A stretch of 64,000 nucleotides of DNA from Pontibacter chinhatensis (GCF_900113285.1 NZ_FOOT01000002.1:62001-126000), one strand, 5' to 3'. Numbered from the stretch's first letter, positions 7,916-16,175 are shown. Notes: generated by a model not told the origin, from the sequence alone. Made by a program: numbers and translations.

Positions 7916-8539
7916 TTATTTAACCTCAAAAAGTTTACAGTAAATATAGTTGGAAGAGCTTTCACAGTACAGCGTGTTATCTACTGCTTCATAGAAGGTG
8001 TCGAACTTTACATTTCTTAAATCATACTTAAGAGGTTTCTTACCTGGTTTTTTCACTTCATCGAGAAGCTTAATACTATCATACCAGTGTTTAAATTGTT
8101 TTTTTCTATAATTAGCATTGTCAGTATAAACTAAAATCAATAGTTTATGTGTGATTGATTTTTCACCTCCCTTAAACCACACCATTTCGTTCATTTTATC
8201 CAGTTTACCAATCTGTACACAGAACTCCTCAAAATTCTTATTACTTGGATGGCCTTTTGGAGTATCTCTTTTATTGCCATGAATATCTACATTGAATTGT
8301 GTGATGTAGAATTTGAACTCAACAATAACATTATCATCTCCCAACTGAAAGAACAGATCGTTGTAATTCCATTCGATTTGGCATCTGGCCTTGGGAGCAA
8401 CTTTAAGAAGTTGCTTGATCCACTGGTATCGATAAACACTTTCATTCCAGAGATCCAATGGTACTATCGCTACTTCATTCTTTAAACTTTGGTTCGTAGC
8501 GATTGTCACCTCTTTTACTAAGTTTTGAATTTCACTCAT
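7916..8539 (-). CDS. Hypothetical protein, possible PD-(D/E)XK nuclease-like
   Basis: This 207-residue AT-rich gene encodes a soluble protein with no recognised family. The segment YNDLFFQLGDDNVIVEFKF has an Asp followed by a hydrophobic strand and Glu-X-Lys, the layout of a PD-(D/E)XK active site. This is suggestive only. It contains several aromatic and Lys-rich strands. The gene points away from the deiminase cluster, and its 5' end lies beside a transposase remnant and the DUF262 restriction pair, so it may belong to the same accessory defence region. Confidence 0.5.
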   Translation of the reverse strand: MSEIQNLVKEVTIATNQSLKNEVAIVPLDLWNESVYRYQWIKQLLKVAPKARCQIEWNYNDLFFQLGDDNVIVEFKFYITQFNVDIHGNKRDTPKGHPSNKNFEEFCVQIGKLDKMNEMVWFKGGEKSITHKLLILVYTDNANYRKKQFKHWYDSIKLLDEVKKPGKKPLKYDLRNVKFDTFYEAVDNTLYCESSSNYIYCKLFEVK

Positions 8540-8573
8540 GTTAGATGGTCAATTGATATATACTGTATAGTTC

Positions 8574-8725
8574 TTACGCAGCACCCAAAATCCGCTTCAG
8601 CGTATCCTGCATAGCAATCCGAAAGGCGTCGTCTTTAGCGATCAGCCGGTATAGGTCCAGGGGAGGCTTCTCCACGAAAGTGTAACTGCTCTGCTGTGGT
8701 AGGGGCTTTCCGTTGCAGGTGCTCT
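8574..8725 (-). pseudogene. C-terminal fragment of an unknown protein cut by an IS remnant
   Basis: On the minus strand a coherent C-terminal segment reads SYTFVEKPPLDLYRLIAKDD followed by AFRIAMQDTLKRILGAA and a stop at 8574. Upstream, at about 8726 and beyond, the same frame runs antisense through a transposase remnant, so the original gene appears truncated by that insertion. I do not recognise the protein family. The true 5' extent is unknown. Confidence 0.4.
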
Positions 8726-9114
8726 TGGCCGGTGAGCAGGCCGGTGAGGCCCCACAGCTGCTCAGGCTCCTGGAGTTTGAGGGGAAAAGCCTAAAGCAGT
8801 GGTAGCTGACAAAGGATACGAACAGCCAAGTCAACCGGAAGGCTCTGCGGGAGAAGCTGATTAGAGCCCAGTTACCCGGAAGGGGCTTGGCTGCGGGAAA
8901 TAGTCGCAGAAAAAAGGGAAGGCCACCTAAAGTGAGCAAAGAGTTGTACCGCCGGAGAAACATCACCGAAAGGCTCTTTGGCAGGCTCAAGGAAATGAGG
9001 CGGTTTGCCCGCCACTTTGATAAACTCGCTGACACTTACCAGGCTTTCGTGCAGCTGGCCTTTATGAGAGCCTGCCTCAAAACTTTTTTTCAAACACACC
9101 CTAGTTTAAGTTGA
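8719..9114 (+). pseudogene. Decayed IS5-family transposase (C-terminal part)
   Basis: The last 75 residues (8887-9114) are intact and carry the IS5-type DDE C-terminus: RRNITERLFGRLKEMRRFAR followed by HFDKLADTYQAF. Upstream fragments GEAPQLLRLLEFEGKSLK, then AVVADKGYE in another frame, then VNRKALREKLIRAQLPGRG back in the first frame, show at least two compensating frameshifts. The catalytic N-terminal two thirds is missing. The remnant ends against the 3' end of the DUF262-DUF1524 gene (stop at 9101 on the other strand), overlapping it by 14 bases. Confidence 0.75.
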
Positions 9115-11026
9115 TGCTTTCAGAAAGTAGGATTTGCTTCATGGCCTTACTGTGCTCAATAACCTCATCATCCCACCAGTTCTCCTTTTCCATCATAAGC
9201 CTCTGCTTAATACTATCAGTTCCGGCTTCTAAATAGTAATCCTTCTTGGCTTTTGGTAAGTGGTTATTAAGCTTAGAATTCTTACTACCACTGATAAGAC
9301 ACAGATTTCCAAAACTGTGTAGAAGATCTGGGTGCATAGGCTTGATACCAGGGAGTGGATTCTGTGGATAGTAATGCTCAACTGAGCTACTGAATGTAAA
9401 TTCGAAGTCATTATACTTGATTGGTTCCTTTTTCCAGAGTAGATAATCTAGGTAATTAAAAATGAAGTTTTCTACATTAACCCCATCATCTAGAGCTTCT
9501 TCACATATATTCACACCTGTAGGTGAGCCATTGTTTTTGTAAATGATGTCAAAATAATCTTGTGGTGTTTTTGCTAAGAATCTATCAAATAGGTATGCCT
9601 TCGCTAAACTCTCTAAATGTGTCAAGTAGTAACTTGCACTAACTTGCTCCCTTTCAAAAACATACTTCAGTGCAGCATTTAACCAGTGTTTGTATACAAG
9701 AGTTGGGGCAGATACATGAAACATTGAGAGGATCATCAAGATCTTTTTATTCTCACCATCTGATTCATTTTCGTCACCAAATGTATTTATATAACTGACG
9801 TTGTTGCCATCATACCATTTCAGTCGCTTCAGGCTCCATTGGTCTTTGTCTTTTAGAAATTCTCTTTTGATAATATACTTATCAAACAGGAACTTGCATT
9901 TAAGAAGATTGTAACCAAAAGTCTTTACAAACTCTTGCACTTTTACTTTGTCTCCCTTCAGATAGGGGTCGAAAATTTCAAGTAATCGCTTGTCATCCAG
10001 ACTGACATCAGATTCAGTCTGAACGCGAAGGACGTGCAGTAGAAAGTTTGAAAAATTAATTACGGTATTGAATCGATCCGGAGCGTCTTCCTTTTGACGC
10101 TTTGGTTGTTCGAAAGCTCCTTTATATTCGATAATTGCATCAATTGATAGTTCTTCCCCCTCGACATCCTCATCTGTTATCTTCAATGAAGAAAACATCT
10201 TAGAGATAGATTCTAAATTATCATACTGCAGAGTATTCCAATCCCTTTCCTTAAATAGAGCACTCCTTTGTTCGACTGAAAAACCGTATTGTACATACCG
10301 CTCCATGTCAGCACAAGCTTCCCAAATTAAATGAAATGCGTAGCTTAACTCCCTATCATCTTTTATCTCCTTAAGCATGTATGCTTTAAGCACTTCATGC
10401 TTCTCGAGCTGCTCACCACGGCTGTTCATGATCTCAAAGTAGTGATTGAGATCTGTATCATGTGGGACTGGTACTCTAAGTATGTAGACGTTATTTATCA
10501 GGTAGCTATAGAACTTCTCTATAGTAATCTTATTCTCTCCGATGATCTTTTTCAGAGCCTTATGTGCATCTGCATAAGCTTGCTGAATGGCTGTGTTGTA
10601 GCTTCTGAAATCTTGATAAGGTATTACCTTGGTATCTGAGAAAATCGCCTGCAAAGTATCTGTAGAAACTTGCCTGCTATCAAACTCCAGGTTCAACTCG
10701 AACCAGTCTTTTAGATCAAATTTTTGGCTGTATTCTCTTTTGAGTACACTTAGGAGAATGTTGAGTGTTGTCAGTCGCTGTTGCCCATCAATGGTTTCAA
10801 AGATAGTGACTCTATCTTCCTTTCTTTCATAGACAATAAGAGAGCCTATGTAATATGGTACAGCCTTCTCATCAACATTATCCTTTGAAGCATAGTCAAC
10901 TATATCTTGGATCAATTGAATAATCTCCTTATTACCCCAAGCATAGTTTCGTTGGTATATCGGAATTGCATATTTGCCTTGGCTAAACAGGCTTCGAATG
11001 TTAAGCGGAGTAATATTATTGTCCAT
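9101..11026 (-). CDS. GmrSD-like DUF262-DUF1524 restriction protein
   Basis: This 641-residue protein fuses an N-terminal DUF262 domain to a C-terminal DUF1524 HNH nuclease domain. DUF262 motifs are intact: IYQRNYAW (24-30), IDGQQRLTT (about 79-87) and MNSRGEQL (about 200-207). The C-terminal nuclease has VEHYYPQNP (His551), FGNLCLIS (Asn574) and SKLNN, matching the family pattern. Known relatives (GmrSD, BrxU, SspE) are nucleotide-dependent enzymes that cut modified or phage DNA. The gene overlaps the end of a second DUF262 gene by 11 bases. It is AT-rich compared with the core and lies between transposase and McrB remnants. Confidence 0.9.
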   Translation of the reverse strand: MDNNITPLNIRSLFSQGKYAIPIYQRNYAWGNKEIIQLIQDIVDYASKDNVDEKAVPYYIGSLIVYERKEDRVTIFETIDGQQRLTTLNILLSVLKREYSQKFDLKDWFELNLEFDSRQVSTDTLQAIFSDTKVIPYQDFRSYNTAIQQAYADAHKALKKIIGENKITIEKFYSYLINNVYILRVPVPHDTDLNHYFEIMNSRGEQLEKHEVLKAYMLKEIKDDRELSYAFHLIWEACADMERYVQYGFSVEQRSALFKERDWNTLQYDNLESISKMFSSLKITDEDVEGEELSIDAIIEYKGAFEQPKRQKEDAPDRFNTVINFSNFLLHVLRVQTESDVSLDDKRLLEIFDPYLKGDKVKVQEFVKTFGYNLLKCKFLFDKYIIKREFLKDKDQWSLKRLKWYDGNNVSYINTFGDENESDGENKKILMILSMFHVSAPTLVYKHWLNAALKYVFEREQVSASYYLTHLESLAKAYLFDRFLAKTPQDYFDIIYKNNGSPTGVNICEEALDDGVNVENFIFNYLDYLLWKKEPIKYNDFEFTFSSSVEHYYPQNPLPGIKPMHPDLLHSFGNLCLISGSKNSKLNNHLPKAKKDYYLEAGTDSIKQRLMMEKENWWDDEVIEHSKAMKQILLSESINLN

Positions 11027-12506
11027 GATAGTAGTTCATTTTCTTAAATAGGTTTAGGATGGCATCTGTTCTTGTAGAGTTATTTTTCCCTACACTTGAT
11101 AGAGGTACATTGAGGATTGTTGAAGGATGTATTGCTTCTTTGATTATCTTGAAAATGGGCGGATTCGCTAAAGCATGATTATCAATTGAAGCTAGATGTA
11201 TAGCATAGAGTTCTAATCTTAAGCTATAAGACCAGATATAGAATTTCTCAACTGCTCTGGAGATTTCTGCAGTTCCGAATTTGTCAATATAGTAGACAAG
11301 GCAACAGTTGAATAAATTACGAACGTATTTATCACCCACTCTATCTTTGCCATCGTAGTTTTGGATAGTTTCTAATATCTCTATAGCGTTTTTATCTGAT
11401 GGGGAAAGAAACTTCTTTGTTTCGGCCATCGATTTAATCGAGTTAACCAATTCATTGTAATGGTTAATCATCTCGAAAAACCGCTTGCCGTTAATAATAA
11501 CTTGGTCTAGCTGGAAAGGGTAAGACATAGAGTTTCTGTCGATGTTTCTGTGAAACTCGTTGTTATAACCTTCCACATAAAAATGGCTGATCCGGTATAA
11601 ATCTGCAAAAGGGAAACTCTCCTTAACTACAGGACTTACTCCTTTAAATACATCGACTTCATCTTTTGTGAAATACCGAGCTGAATAGCCTTTAGACCAA
11701 TTTCTGATCCTGAACAAATAGTTTCTGAATAGGACTGCCAGTTTACTTGAATCCATGGCCTCCCATTCTGTAACACTTTTTATTCTTTCAGACTCCGTAG
11801 TACTACTTGTCATTTCTCGCAGGTGAAATGCCTTAAGCAAGTCATGGGGAGCCAAATCTTTACCTCTGGAGTTTTGGGAATCAAAAAATTGGAAAGCCTC
11901 AGAAATATCCTCCAGAACAACCTGCACTAGTTGGCATTTATAGTAGAAGAAATGAATAGCCTCTTCGTCAAACTCCCGTATTCTTCTTACTATCTCTTTA
12001 TAGTTTCCCCGGATATTATTCTTTGAGAGACTGCTCTTAAACTTCAGATTTTCGAGACTTGGCTTATACTTATTTGTACTTTCCTTATTGCTAAGTTTTT
12101 CTAATTCTGATCCTTTATAGCTGTAGATTGCCTGTGCAATTAGCGTTAGAGTAATTGTACGTTGCTGACCGTCTACAACATTATATACCTCAGGTTGGTC
12201 CGCTTCCTGTTCCTTATGAATAACGAGGGTACCTAACCGGTAGGCAGACTGCCTTTTGTGAAGAAGTATATCATCAATAAGTTGATTGACATTTTTCAGA
12301 GACCATTTGTATGGTCTCTGATAATATGGAACAACCAGTCGGTTTTCAGATAACAGCTGTTTTACACTTATGATTTTTGGTTCTAGCTCTACCGGTACCT
12401 TATCAGTTGGTTGCAGTTTAACTTCTTCACTAACAGTTTTATCTTCTTGAAAGAAGCCAAGGGCCTGCATCCCCCCCGGATTGTCTAATAAGTTAAACCC
12501 TTCCAT
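11016..12506 (-). CDS. DUF262-only protein, partner of the downstream GmrSD-like gene
   Basis: This 496-residue protein contains a DUF262 (GmrS-like) domain with PYYQRPYKW (60-68), VDGQQRTITL (111-120) and QNSRGKD (211-217). It lacks the DUF1524 HNH motifs: no IEH..P or GNL pattern occurs in its helical C-terminal half. It also carries a Gln/Glu-rich N-terminal extension of about 45 residues before the domain. The next gene starts 11 bases inside its 3' end, so the two are translationally coupled. I infer an NTP-dependent sensor or regulatory subunit acting with the nuclease-bearing partner. Confidence 0.88.
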   Translation of the reverse strand: MEGFNLLDNPGGMQALGFFQEDKTVSEEVKLQPTDKVPVELEPKIISVKQLLSENRLVVPYYQRPYKWSLKNVNQLIDDILLHKRQSAYRLGTLVIHKEQEADQPEVYNVVDGQQRTITLTLIAQAIYSYKGSELEKLSNKESTNKYKPSLENLKFKSSLSKNNIRGNYKEIVRRIREFDEEAIHFFYYKCQLVQVVLEDISEAFQFFDSQNSRGKDLAPHDLLKAFHLREMTSSTTESERIKSVTEWEAMDSSKLAVLFRNYLFRIRNWSKGYSARYFTKDEVDVFKGVSPVVKESFPFADLYRISHFYVEGYNNEFHRNIDRNSMSYPFQLDQVIINGKRFFEMINHYNELVNSIKSMAETKKFLSPSDKNAIEILETIQNYDGKDRVGDKYVRNLFNCCLVYYIDKFGTAEISRAVEKFYIWSYSLRLELYAIHLASIDNHALANPPIFKIIKEAIHPSTILNVPLSSVGKNNSTRTDAILNLFKKMNYYHGQ

Positions 12507-12920
12507 ATTTGCACATTTTATTTTTACCCGTTAACGCACTCTTGATTACGCTCTCGTTATACTCCTTTCGAGTCTCGAACACTTTTGTTTGGATGAGATA
12601 GTTTACATGTCATCATGTTAAGAGTTGACTTCTTACCATCAAGCATATAAACAAAATAATTTACAATACATGTAAATATAACTACATTATAATATACGAA
12701 ACAGCTTCTGTCTTTGATGATCTAACACACTACATCCTAACTAATTGATACACTGTTTATACCATCGAATCCCCCTCTTCAACATAAGTAATATAATATA
12801 CTGAGGAAGAGATTTAAGCAAATAAGCTAAATCATTGATCAAATATAAAATTTAAAAAATCCTAAATTTGATTATATAATTTTAAATAGATAATATTGAA
12901 TCTATTTGTCGTTGTAACAG
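12507..12920. other. AT-rich intergenic region upstream of the DUF262 operon
   Basis: No gene was seen. The stretch is strongly AT-rich. It contains a plus-strand TAAATTTG at 12863-12870 that matches the Bacteroidota -7 consensus and would face the McrB-type remnant. It must also hold the minus-strand promoter for the DUF262 pair, but no clear element was identified. Confidence 0.4.
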
Positions 12921-12923
12921 TTC

Positions 12924-13230
12924 ATTGTTAATAAAAAGCAAAAGACAAACAAAGTTCTTCAGGAGCTTGTATCAAAATACAAGGAGAACTTACGCCAGCA
13001 CAATCTGGAGAAAAAGTTTTATAAATGGTTACTACTGCAGGAATTTAAGGGCAGACCAGATGTAAATGCTCCCAATTTCACAGAGGAAATCAGAAGCTTC
13101 AAGTATGCTAATTATCTATGTAGTAGGCATAGGTGTTGTCCGTCATTTGGCCAAAGACAGCCCGAACAAAACAGTGCCTGCTTTCAATTGCTTTTTGATG
13201 AGTCCTTGTCGAGGGCCTTCAATTTTAAAT
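12924..13230 (+). pseudogene. Remnant of an McrB-type N-terminal domain
   Basis: No ATG opens this frame. It reads VLQELVSKYKENLRQ, then KFYKWLLLQEFKGRPDVNA and FTEEIRSFKYAN. Homology then continues in the next frame as LIIYVVGIGVVRHLAKDSP (about 13091-13150). It returns to the first frame as ACFQLLFDESLSRAFNFK, ending at a stop at 13228-13230. This order matches the N-terminal region of McrB-like 5-methylcytosine restriction ATPases (KWELL..F...D..A.DF..EI...K..NL, then ACF..LFDES). There are at least two frameshifts and no AAA+ domain, so it is a dead gene fragment. It lies next to the DUF262 pair. Confidence 0.6.
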
Positions 13231-13592
13231 GATGCTCTCCAAAATTTAGATCAGCATTTTAAGGGGTACTTTATTGCCAATAAGCTTACCTTTGATAGGC
13301 ATGGCCATAATCGCCTGATCAGCTTCATTCTTGAATATGTTCATACTATCGCAATAGTAACATGACCCGGTCATGATGACAAGAACAGATTCAACACCAA
13401 ATCTTACCGCTACTAGGATCTCTTCCTTATATCATTACTTCTAAAGGACTTCTACAACCTAGAGGACACAGTGTCAACTTACCTATTCAGCTAAAAGCAA
13501 ACGTCTCGGCGGATGAAATATACTGAGAAGGTAAACTGCATTAAACAGTGCCTTACAAGCTAAAAGGAATTTGTATGCAAATTGTATGCAAA
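13231..13592. other. Decayed intergenic DNA before the tRNA gene
   Basis: No intact gene was seen. A minus-strand frame at 13246-13374 (MTGSCYYCDSMNIFKNEADQ and on) is open for 42 residues and looks protein-like, but has no clear ribosome site and a stop shortly upstream. It is probably another gene fragment. A direct repeat, TTGTATGCAA then ATTGTATGCAAAT, occurs at 13571-13592, close to the tRNA terminator. Confidence 0.4.
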
Positions 13593-13630
13593 TAAAAAAA
13601 GCACTTACAAGTTTTACCTCGTAAGTGCTT
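13593..13630 (-). terminator. Terminator of the tRNA gene
   Basis: On the minus strand AAGCACTTAC and GTAAGTGCTT form a perfect 10-bp stem with a 12-base loop, followed by a T tract. It begins about ten bases after the tRNA 3' end. Confidence 0.9.
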
Positions 13631-13639
13631 GATTTTCAG

Positions 13640-13713
13640 TGGGCCCAGCTGGAATCGAACCAGCCACCTACTGATTATGAGTCAGTTGCTCTAACCGAAT
13701 GAGCTATAGGCCC
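13640..13713 (-). tRNA. tRNA with CAU anticodon (Met elongator or Ile2)
   Basis: The 74-base minus-strand sequence folds as a standard cloverleaf. The acceptor GGGCCTA pairs with TGGGCCC. The D arm is GCTCATTCGGTTAGAGC, the anticodon stem-loop is CTGACTCATAATCAG, and the T arm is CTGGTTCGATTCCAG. The anticodon is CAT. Both elongator methionine tRNA and the isoleucine tRNA modified to lysidine carry CAT, and I cannot separate them with certainty by eye. CCA is not encoded. Its 3' end faces the accessory DNA. Confidence 0.95.
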
Positions 13714-13805
13714 GTTCCGCATCTATAGAATTGCTTCCTTTGATTTGGGAGTGCAATTTTACATATTTGCATTCAATATTTCAAATACTACCAACTATTT
13801 TTTTC

Positions 13806-14438
13806 GTGGACCTGACACAAATCAATAATATCATTTTCGACCTGGGTGGTGTCATCATCAACCTGGACTACAACAAAAGCATAGAGGAGCTGCAGAAGCT
13901 GTGCAAAGCCAACTGCGACATTGCCTACAGCCAGAAAGAGCAGTCACACCTGTTCGATTTGCTGGAGACAGGCAATTGCTCTAACGAGGAGTTCCGCAAC
14001 GGCCTGCGCGAGGCATACCACATAGACGCCACTGACGAGGAAATTGACGAAGCCTGGAACGCCATGCTGCTCGACATCCCGCAGGAGCGCATCGATTTGC
14101 TGCTGGAACTGGGCAAGAAGTACCGCATTTTCCTGCTGAGCAACACCAACGACATCCACCTGCAGCGTTTCAACCAAATCGTGGCGCATAGCTTCACCAT
14201 CCCGAGCCTGGACTCATTATTTGAGAAAACATACTACTCACACCTGGTAGGCAAACGCAAGCCGGATGCCGCCATTTTTGAGCAGATCCTGGCCGAAAAC
14301 AACCTGCAGAAGTCAGACACTCTGTTCATCGACGACAGCATCCAGCATATTGAGAGCGCCAACAAACTGGGCCTGCACACGCTGCACCTGCAGCCACCAC
14401 TTACCATCAACGAGTTCTTTGCCGATGTGGCAGTCTAA
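13806..14438 (+). CDS. HAD-superfamily hydrolase (subfamily IA)
   Basis: The GTG at 13806 is the likely start, giving about 210 residues and placing motif I near the N-terminus. An upstream in-frame codon would add a hydrophobic stretch unlike the family. HAD motifs are present: FDLGGVI (nucleophile Asp), LLSNTN (motif II), GKRKPDAAIF (motif III Lys) and FIDDS (motif IV acidic pair). The second Asp of the usual DxD is replaced by Gly, as in the DLGGV/DLGNV subgroup (YihX-like), so phosphatase activity is plausible but not certain. The M50 protease gene overlaps its last 14 bases. Confidence 0.85.
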   Translation: MDLTQINNIIFDLGGVIINLDYNKSIEELQKLCKANCDIAYSQKEQSHLFDLLETGNCSNEEFRNGLREAYHIDATDEEIDEAWNAMLLDIPQERIDLLLELGKKYRIFLLSNTNDIHLQRFNQIVAHSFTIPSLDSLFEKTYYSHLVGKRKPDAAIFEQILAENNLQKSDTLFIDDSIQHIESANKLGLHTLHLQPPLTINEFFADVAV

Positions 14439-15711
14439 CCGGCGGCAATACGGGCTACACCTGCTGCTGTTCTGCCTCACGCTGGTTACCACCACCATTG
14501 CGGGGGCAGAGTGGCGGTATGGCAAACTGTTCTTCCTGGGGCCTCAGGGGTTCAGCTGGACGGGTACGCTTTCGTGGGCAGAGTTTGTGGGCGGCTTATA
14601 CTTTTCGCTGCCCTTTCTGGGAGTGCTGACGGTGCATGAGTTCGGGCATTATTTCATGGCCCGCTACTACCGCATTGCCGTCACGTTGCCCTACTACATC
14701 CCGCTCTGGTTTGGCATTACCTCCTCTATCGGCACTATGGGGGCTTTTATCCGGATAAAAGAGCGCATTTTCTCGCGTCGCCAGTTTTTCGATGTGGGCA
14801 TTGCGGGTCCGTTGGCAGGTTTTGTGGTAGCTATCCCTTTGCTAATTTACGGCTTCACGCACCTGCCGGAGCCGGAGTATATTTTCAGCATCCACCCGGA
14901 GTACGAGCAGTTTGGGCTGGATTACGCCCAGCATGTGTACCAGCAGGGCTTCGGCAATTTCTCCCTGGGCAAAAATCTGCTGTTTATACTTTTTGAGGAG
15001 TATGTGGCAGACCCGGCGCGCCTGCCGAACCAGTACGAAATTATACACTACCCTTACCTGTTTGCCGGTTACCTGGCACTGTTCTTTACGGCCCTGAACC
15101 TGCTCCCTATCGGCCAGCTGGATGGGGGGCACGTGCTCTACGGCCTTATCGGGTACCGTCGCTTTAACCAGATATCCCCTATCTTTTTTGCGCTGTTTAT
15201 ACTTTACGCAGGCCTGGGAGTGATATCGCCTCACACAGAGCCCCTGTGGGACGAAGAATTGCTGGTGGTGTTTGCGCCGTTTGCCTACTGGGCTTTTACC
15301 AAGCTGCTCGGTAACCGCAACTACGGTCTGGGCGCCACCCTGGCCATGCTGCTGCTACAGTACAGCCTGTCAGATTTCTTCCCGGAACTGGAGTCCTACT
15401 TTTGGATATGGCCCTTTTACCTGCTGTACCTGATTTTTGTGATGCAGCCTGCCACGCCCCGTTTGAAGTATAGCCTGTACCTGGCCGGCGTGATACTGGT
15501 GGCACAGGTGTTTATCTCATTTTTATTTCCAGCGGCGGATGGGTACAGCGGTTGGCTGGTGTTTGGCCTGCTGCTTTCCCGCGTGATGGGCATTTTCCAT
15601 CCCTCCTGTCCCGACGAGCGGCCGCTGACGCCCCTCCGGAAGGCCTTGGGTATACTTGCTTTCATCATCTTCCTGCTCTGCTTCACCCCTACGCCTTTTA
15701 TCATAGAATAA
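14425..15711 (+). CDS. Site-2-protease-like M50 membrane metalloprotease
   Basis: The ATG at 14425 (overlapping the HAD stop) gives 428 residues and begins just before the first membrane helix. HEFGH (about residues 70-74) is the zinc-binding HExxH motif inside a hydrophobic segment. LLPIGQLDGGH (about 226-236) supplies the third zinc ligand in the family's NxxPxxxLDG signature. About eight membrane helices are visible, and no PDZ domain interrupts them. M50 proteases cleave substrates within the inner membrane; bacterial examples often release sigma factors or process lipoprotein signals. The substrate is unknown. Several core TATACTT heptamers occur inside the coding sequence. Confidence 0.88.
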   Translation: MWQSNRRQYGLHLLLFCLTLVTTTIAGAEWRYGKLFFLGPQGFSWTGTLSWAEFVGGLYFSLPFLGVLTVHEFGHYFMARYYRIAVTLPYYIPLWFGITSSIGTMGAFIRIKERIFSRRQFFDVGIAGPLAGFVVAIPLLIYGFTHLPEPEYIFSIHPEYEQFGLDYAQHVYQQGFGNFSLGKNLLFILFEEYVADPARLPNQYEIIHYPYLFAGYLALFFTALNLLPIGQLDGGHVLYGLIGYRRFNQISPIFFALFILYAGLGVISPHTEPLWDEELLVVFAPFAYWAFTKLLGNRNYGLGATLAMLLLQYSLSDFFPELESYFWIWPFYLLYLIFVMQPATPRLKYSLYLAGVILVAQVFISFLFPAADGYSGWLVFGLLLSRVMGIFHPSCPDERPLTPLRKALGILAFIIFLLCFTPTPFIIE

Positions 15712-15771
15712 GAAAAGGAATTTAGGGATAAAGAAGACCCGGTTTTATACTTTGGAGTGACCTCCCCCAAC

Positions 15772-15799
15772 AAAGTATAGCCCCTTGGAGCTATACTTT
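15772..15799. repeat. Inverted pair of the AAGTATA motif
   Basis: AAAGTATAGC at 15772-15781 and GCTATACTTT at 15790-15799 form a perfect 10-bp stem around an 8-base loop, between the M50 protease gene and its terminator. It is an example of the window-wide heptamer arranged as a hairpin. Confidence 0.85.
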
Positions 15800-15810
15800 T
15801 ACCCGAAATA

Positions 15811-15845
15811 AAAAAGGGAGCAGCCCTTACAGCTGCTCCCTTTAT
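15811..15845. terminator. Bidirectional terminator
   Basis: AAAGGGAGCAGC and GCTGCTCCCTTT form a 12-bp stem, with A and T runs on the two sides. It separates the converging M50 protease and rhodanese genes. Confidence 0.9.
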
Positions 15846-15866
15846 ACTTTGATTTATAGGTTATAC

Positions 15867-16172
15867 TTAGCCGTTATAGGCCAAAATACCGCCTACCAGG
15901 TTGCGCACATTGCTGAAGCCCTGCTGCTGCAGGAACGCTCTGGCAGAGGCGGAACGGGCACCGGAGCGGCATTGCACAATCACTTCCTCCCCCTTCAGGT
16001 CCTCCAGATCATCCAGGCGCTGTGGCAGCGTGCCCAGCGGAATGTTCTGTGCTCCAGGTATATTCGTTTCCTGATATTCCCAGTCTTCGCGTACATCTAT
16101 AATAACAGGGGTTTCGCCTTTGGCCAGGCGCTCCTTCAATTCTTCAACGGTAATATCTGCTGATGCAATCAT
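15867..16172 (-). CDS. Rhodanese-domain protein
   Basis: The 101-residue protein is a single rhodanese domain. The active-site loop is CRSGARS with Cys68, which would form the persulfide during sulfur transfer. IDVREDWEY near residue 25 and GG.L.Y at the end are also characteristic. No signal peptide is present, so it is cytoplasmic. It starts three bases after the stop of the T9SS-secreted protein gene and is probably read from the same message, although a functional link is not obvious. Length is typical for GlpE/PspE-like single-domain proteins. Confidence 0.92.
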   Translation of the reverse strand: MIASADITVEELKERLAKGETPVIIDVREDWEYQETNIPGAQNIPLGTLPQRLDDLEDLKGEEVIVQCRSGARSASARAFLQQQGFSNVRNLVGGILAYNG

Positions 16173-16175
16173 GGT

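Noticed and set aside
8574..9035. Minus-strand frame of 153 residues treated as one gene
   Set aside because: Only its last 50 residues look real. The rest is antisense to the IS5-type transposase remnant.
13066..13365. Plus-strand 99-residue frame as an independent gene
   Set aside because: Its conserved part (VVGIGVVRHLAKDSP) belongs in the McrB-type remnant when combined with the neighbouring frame; the remainder is not protein-like.
13246..13374. Minus-strand 42-residue frame before the tRNA gene as a small gene
   Set aside because: It has no ribosome site and a stop close upstream, so it is more likely a fragment.
14266..14424. N-terminal extension of the M50 protease into the HAD gene
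   Set aside because: The extra residues lie in another frame of the HAD coding sequence and have no membrane or protein-like character; the ATG at 14425 is consistent with the family.
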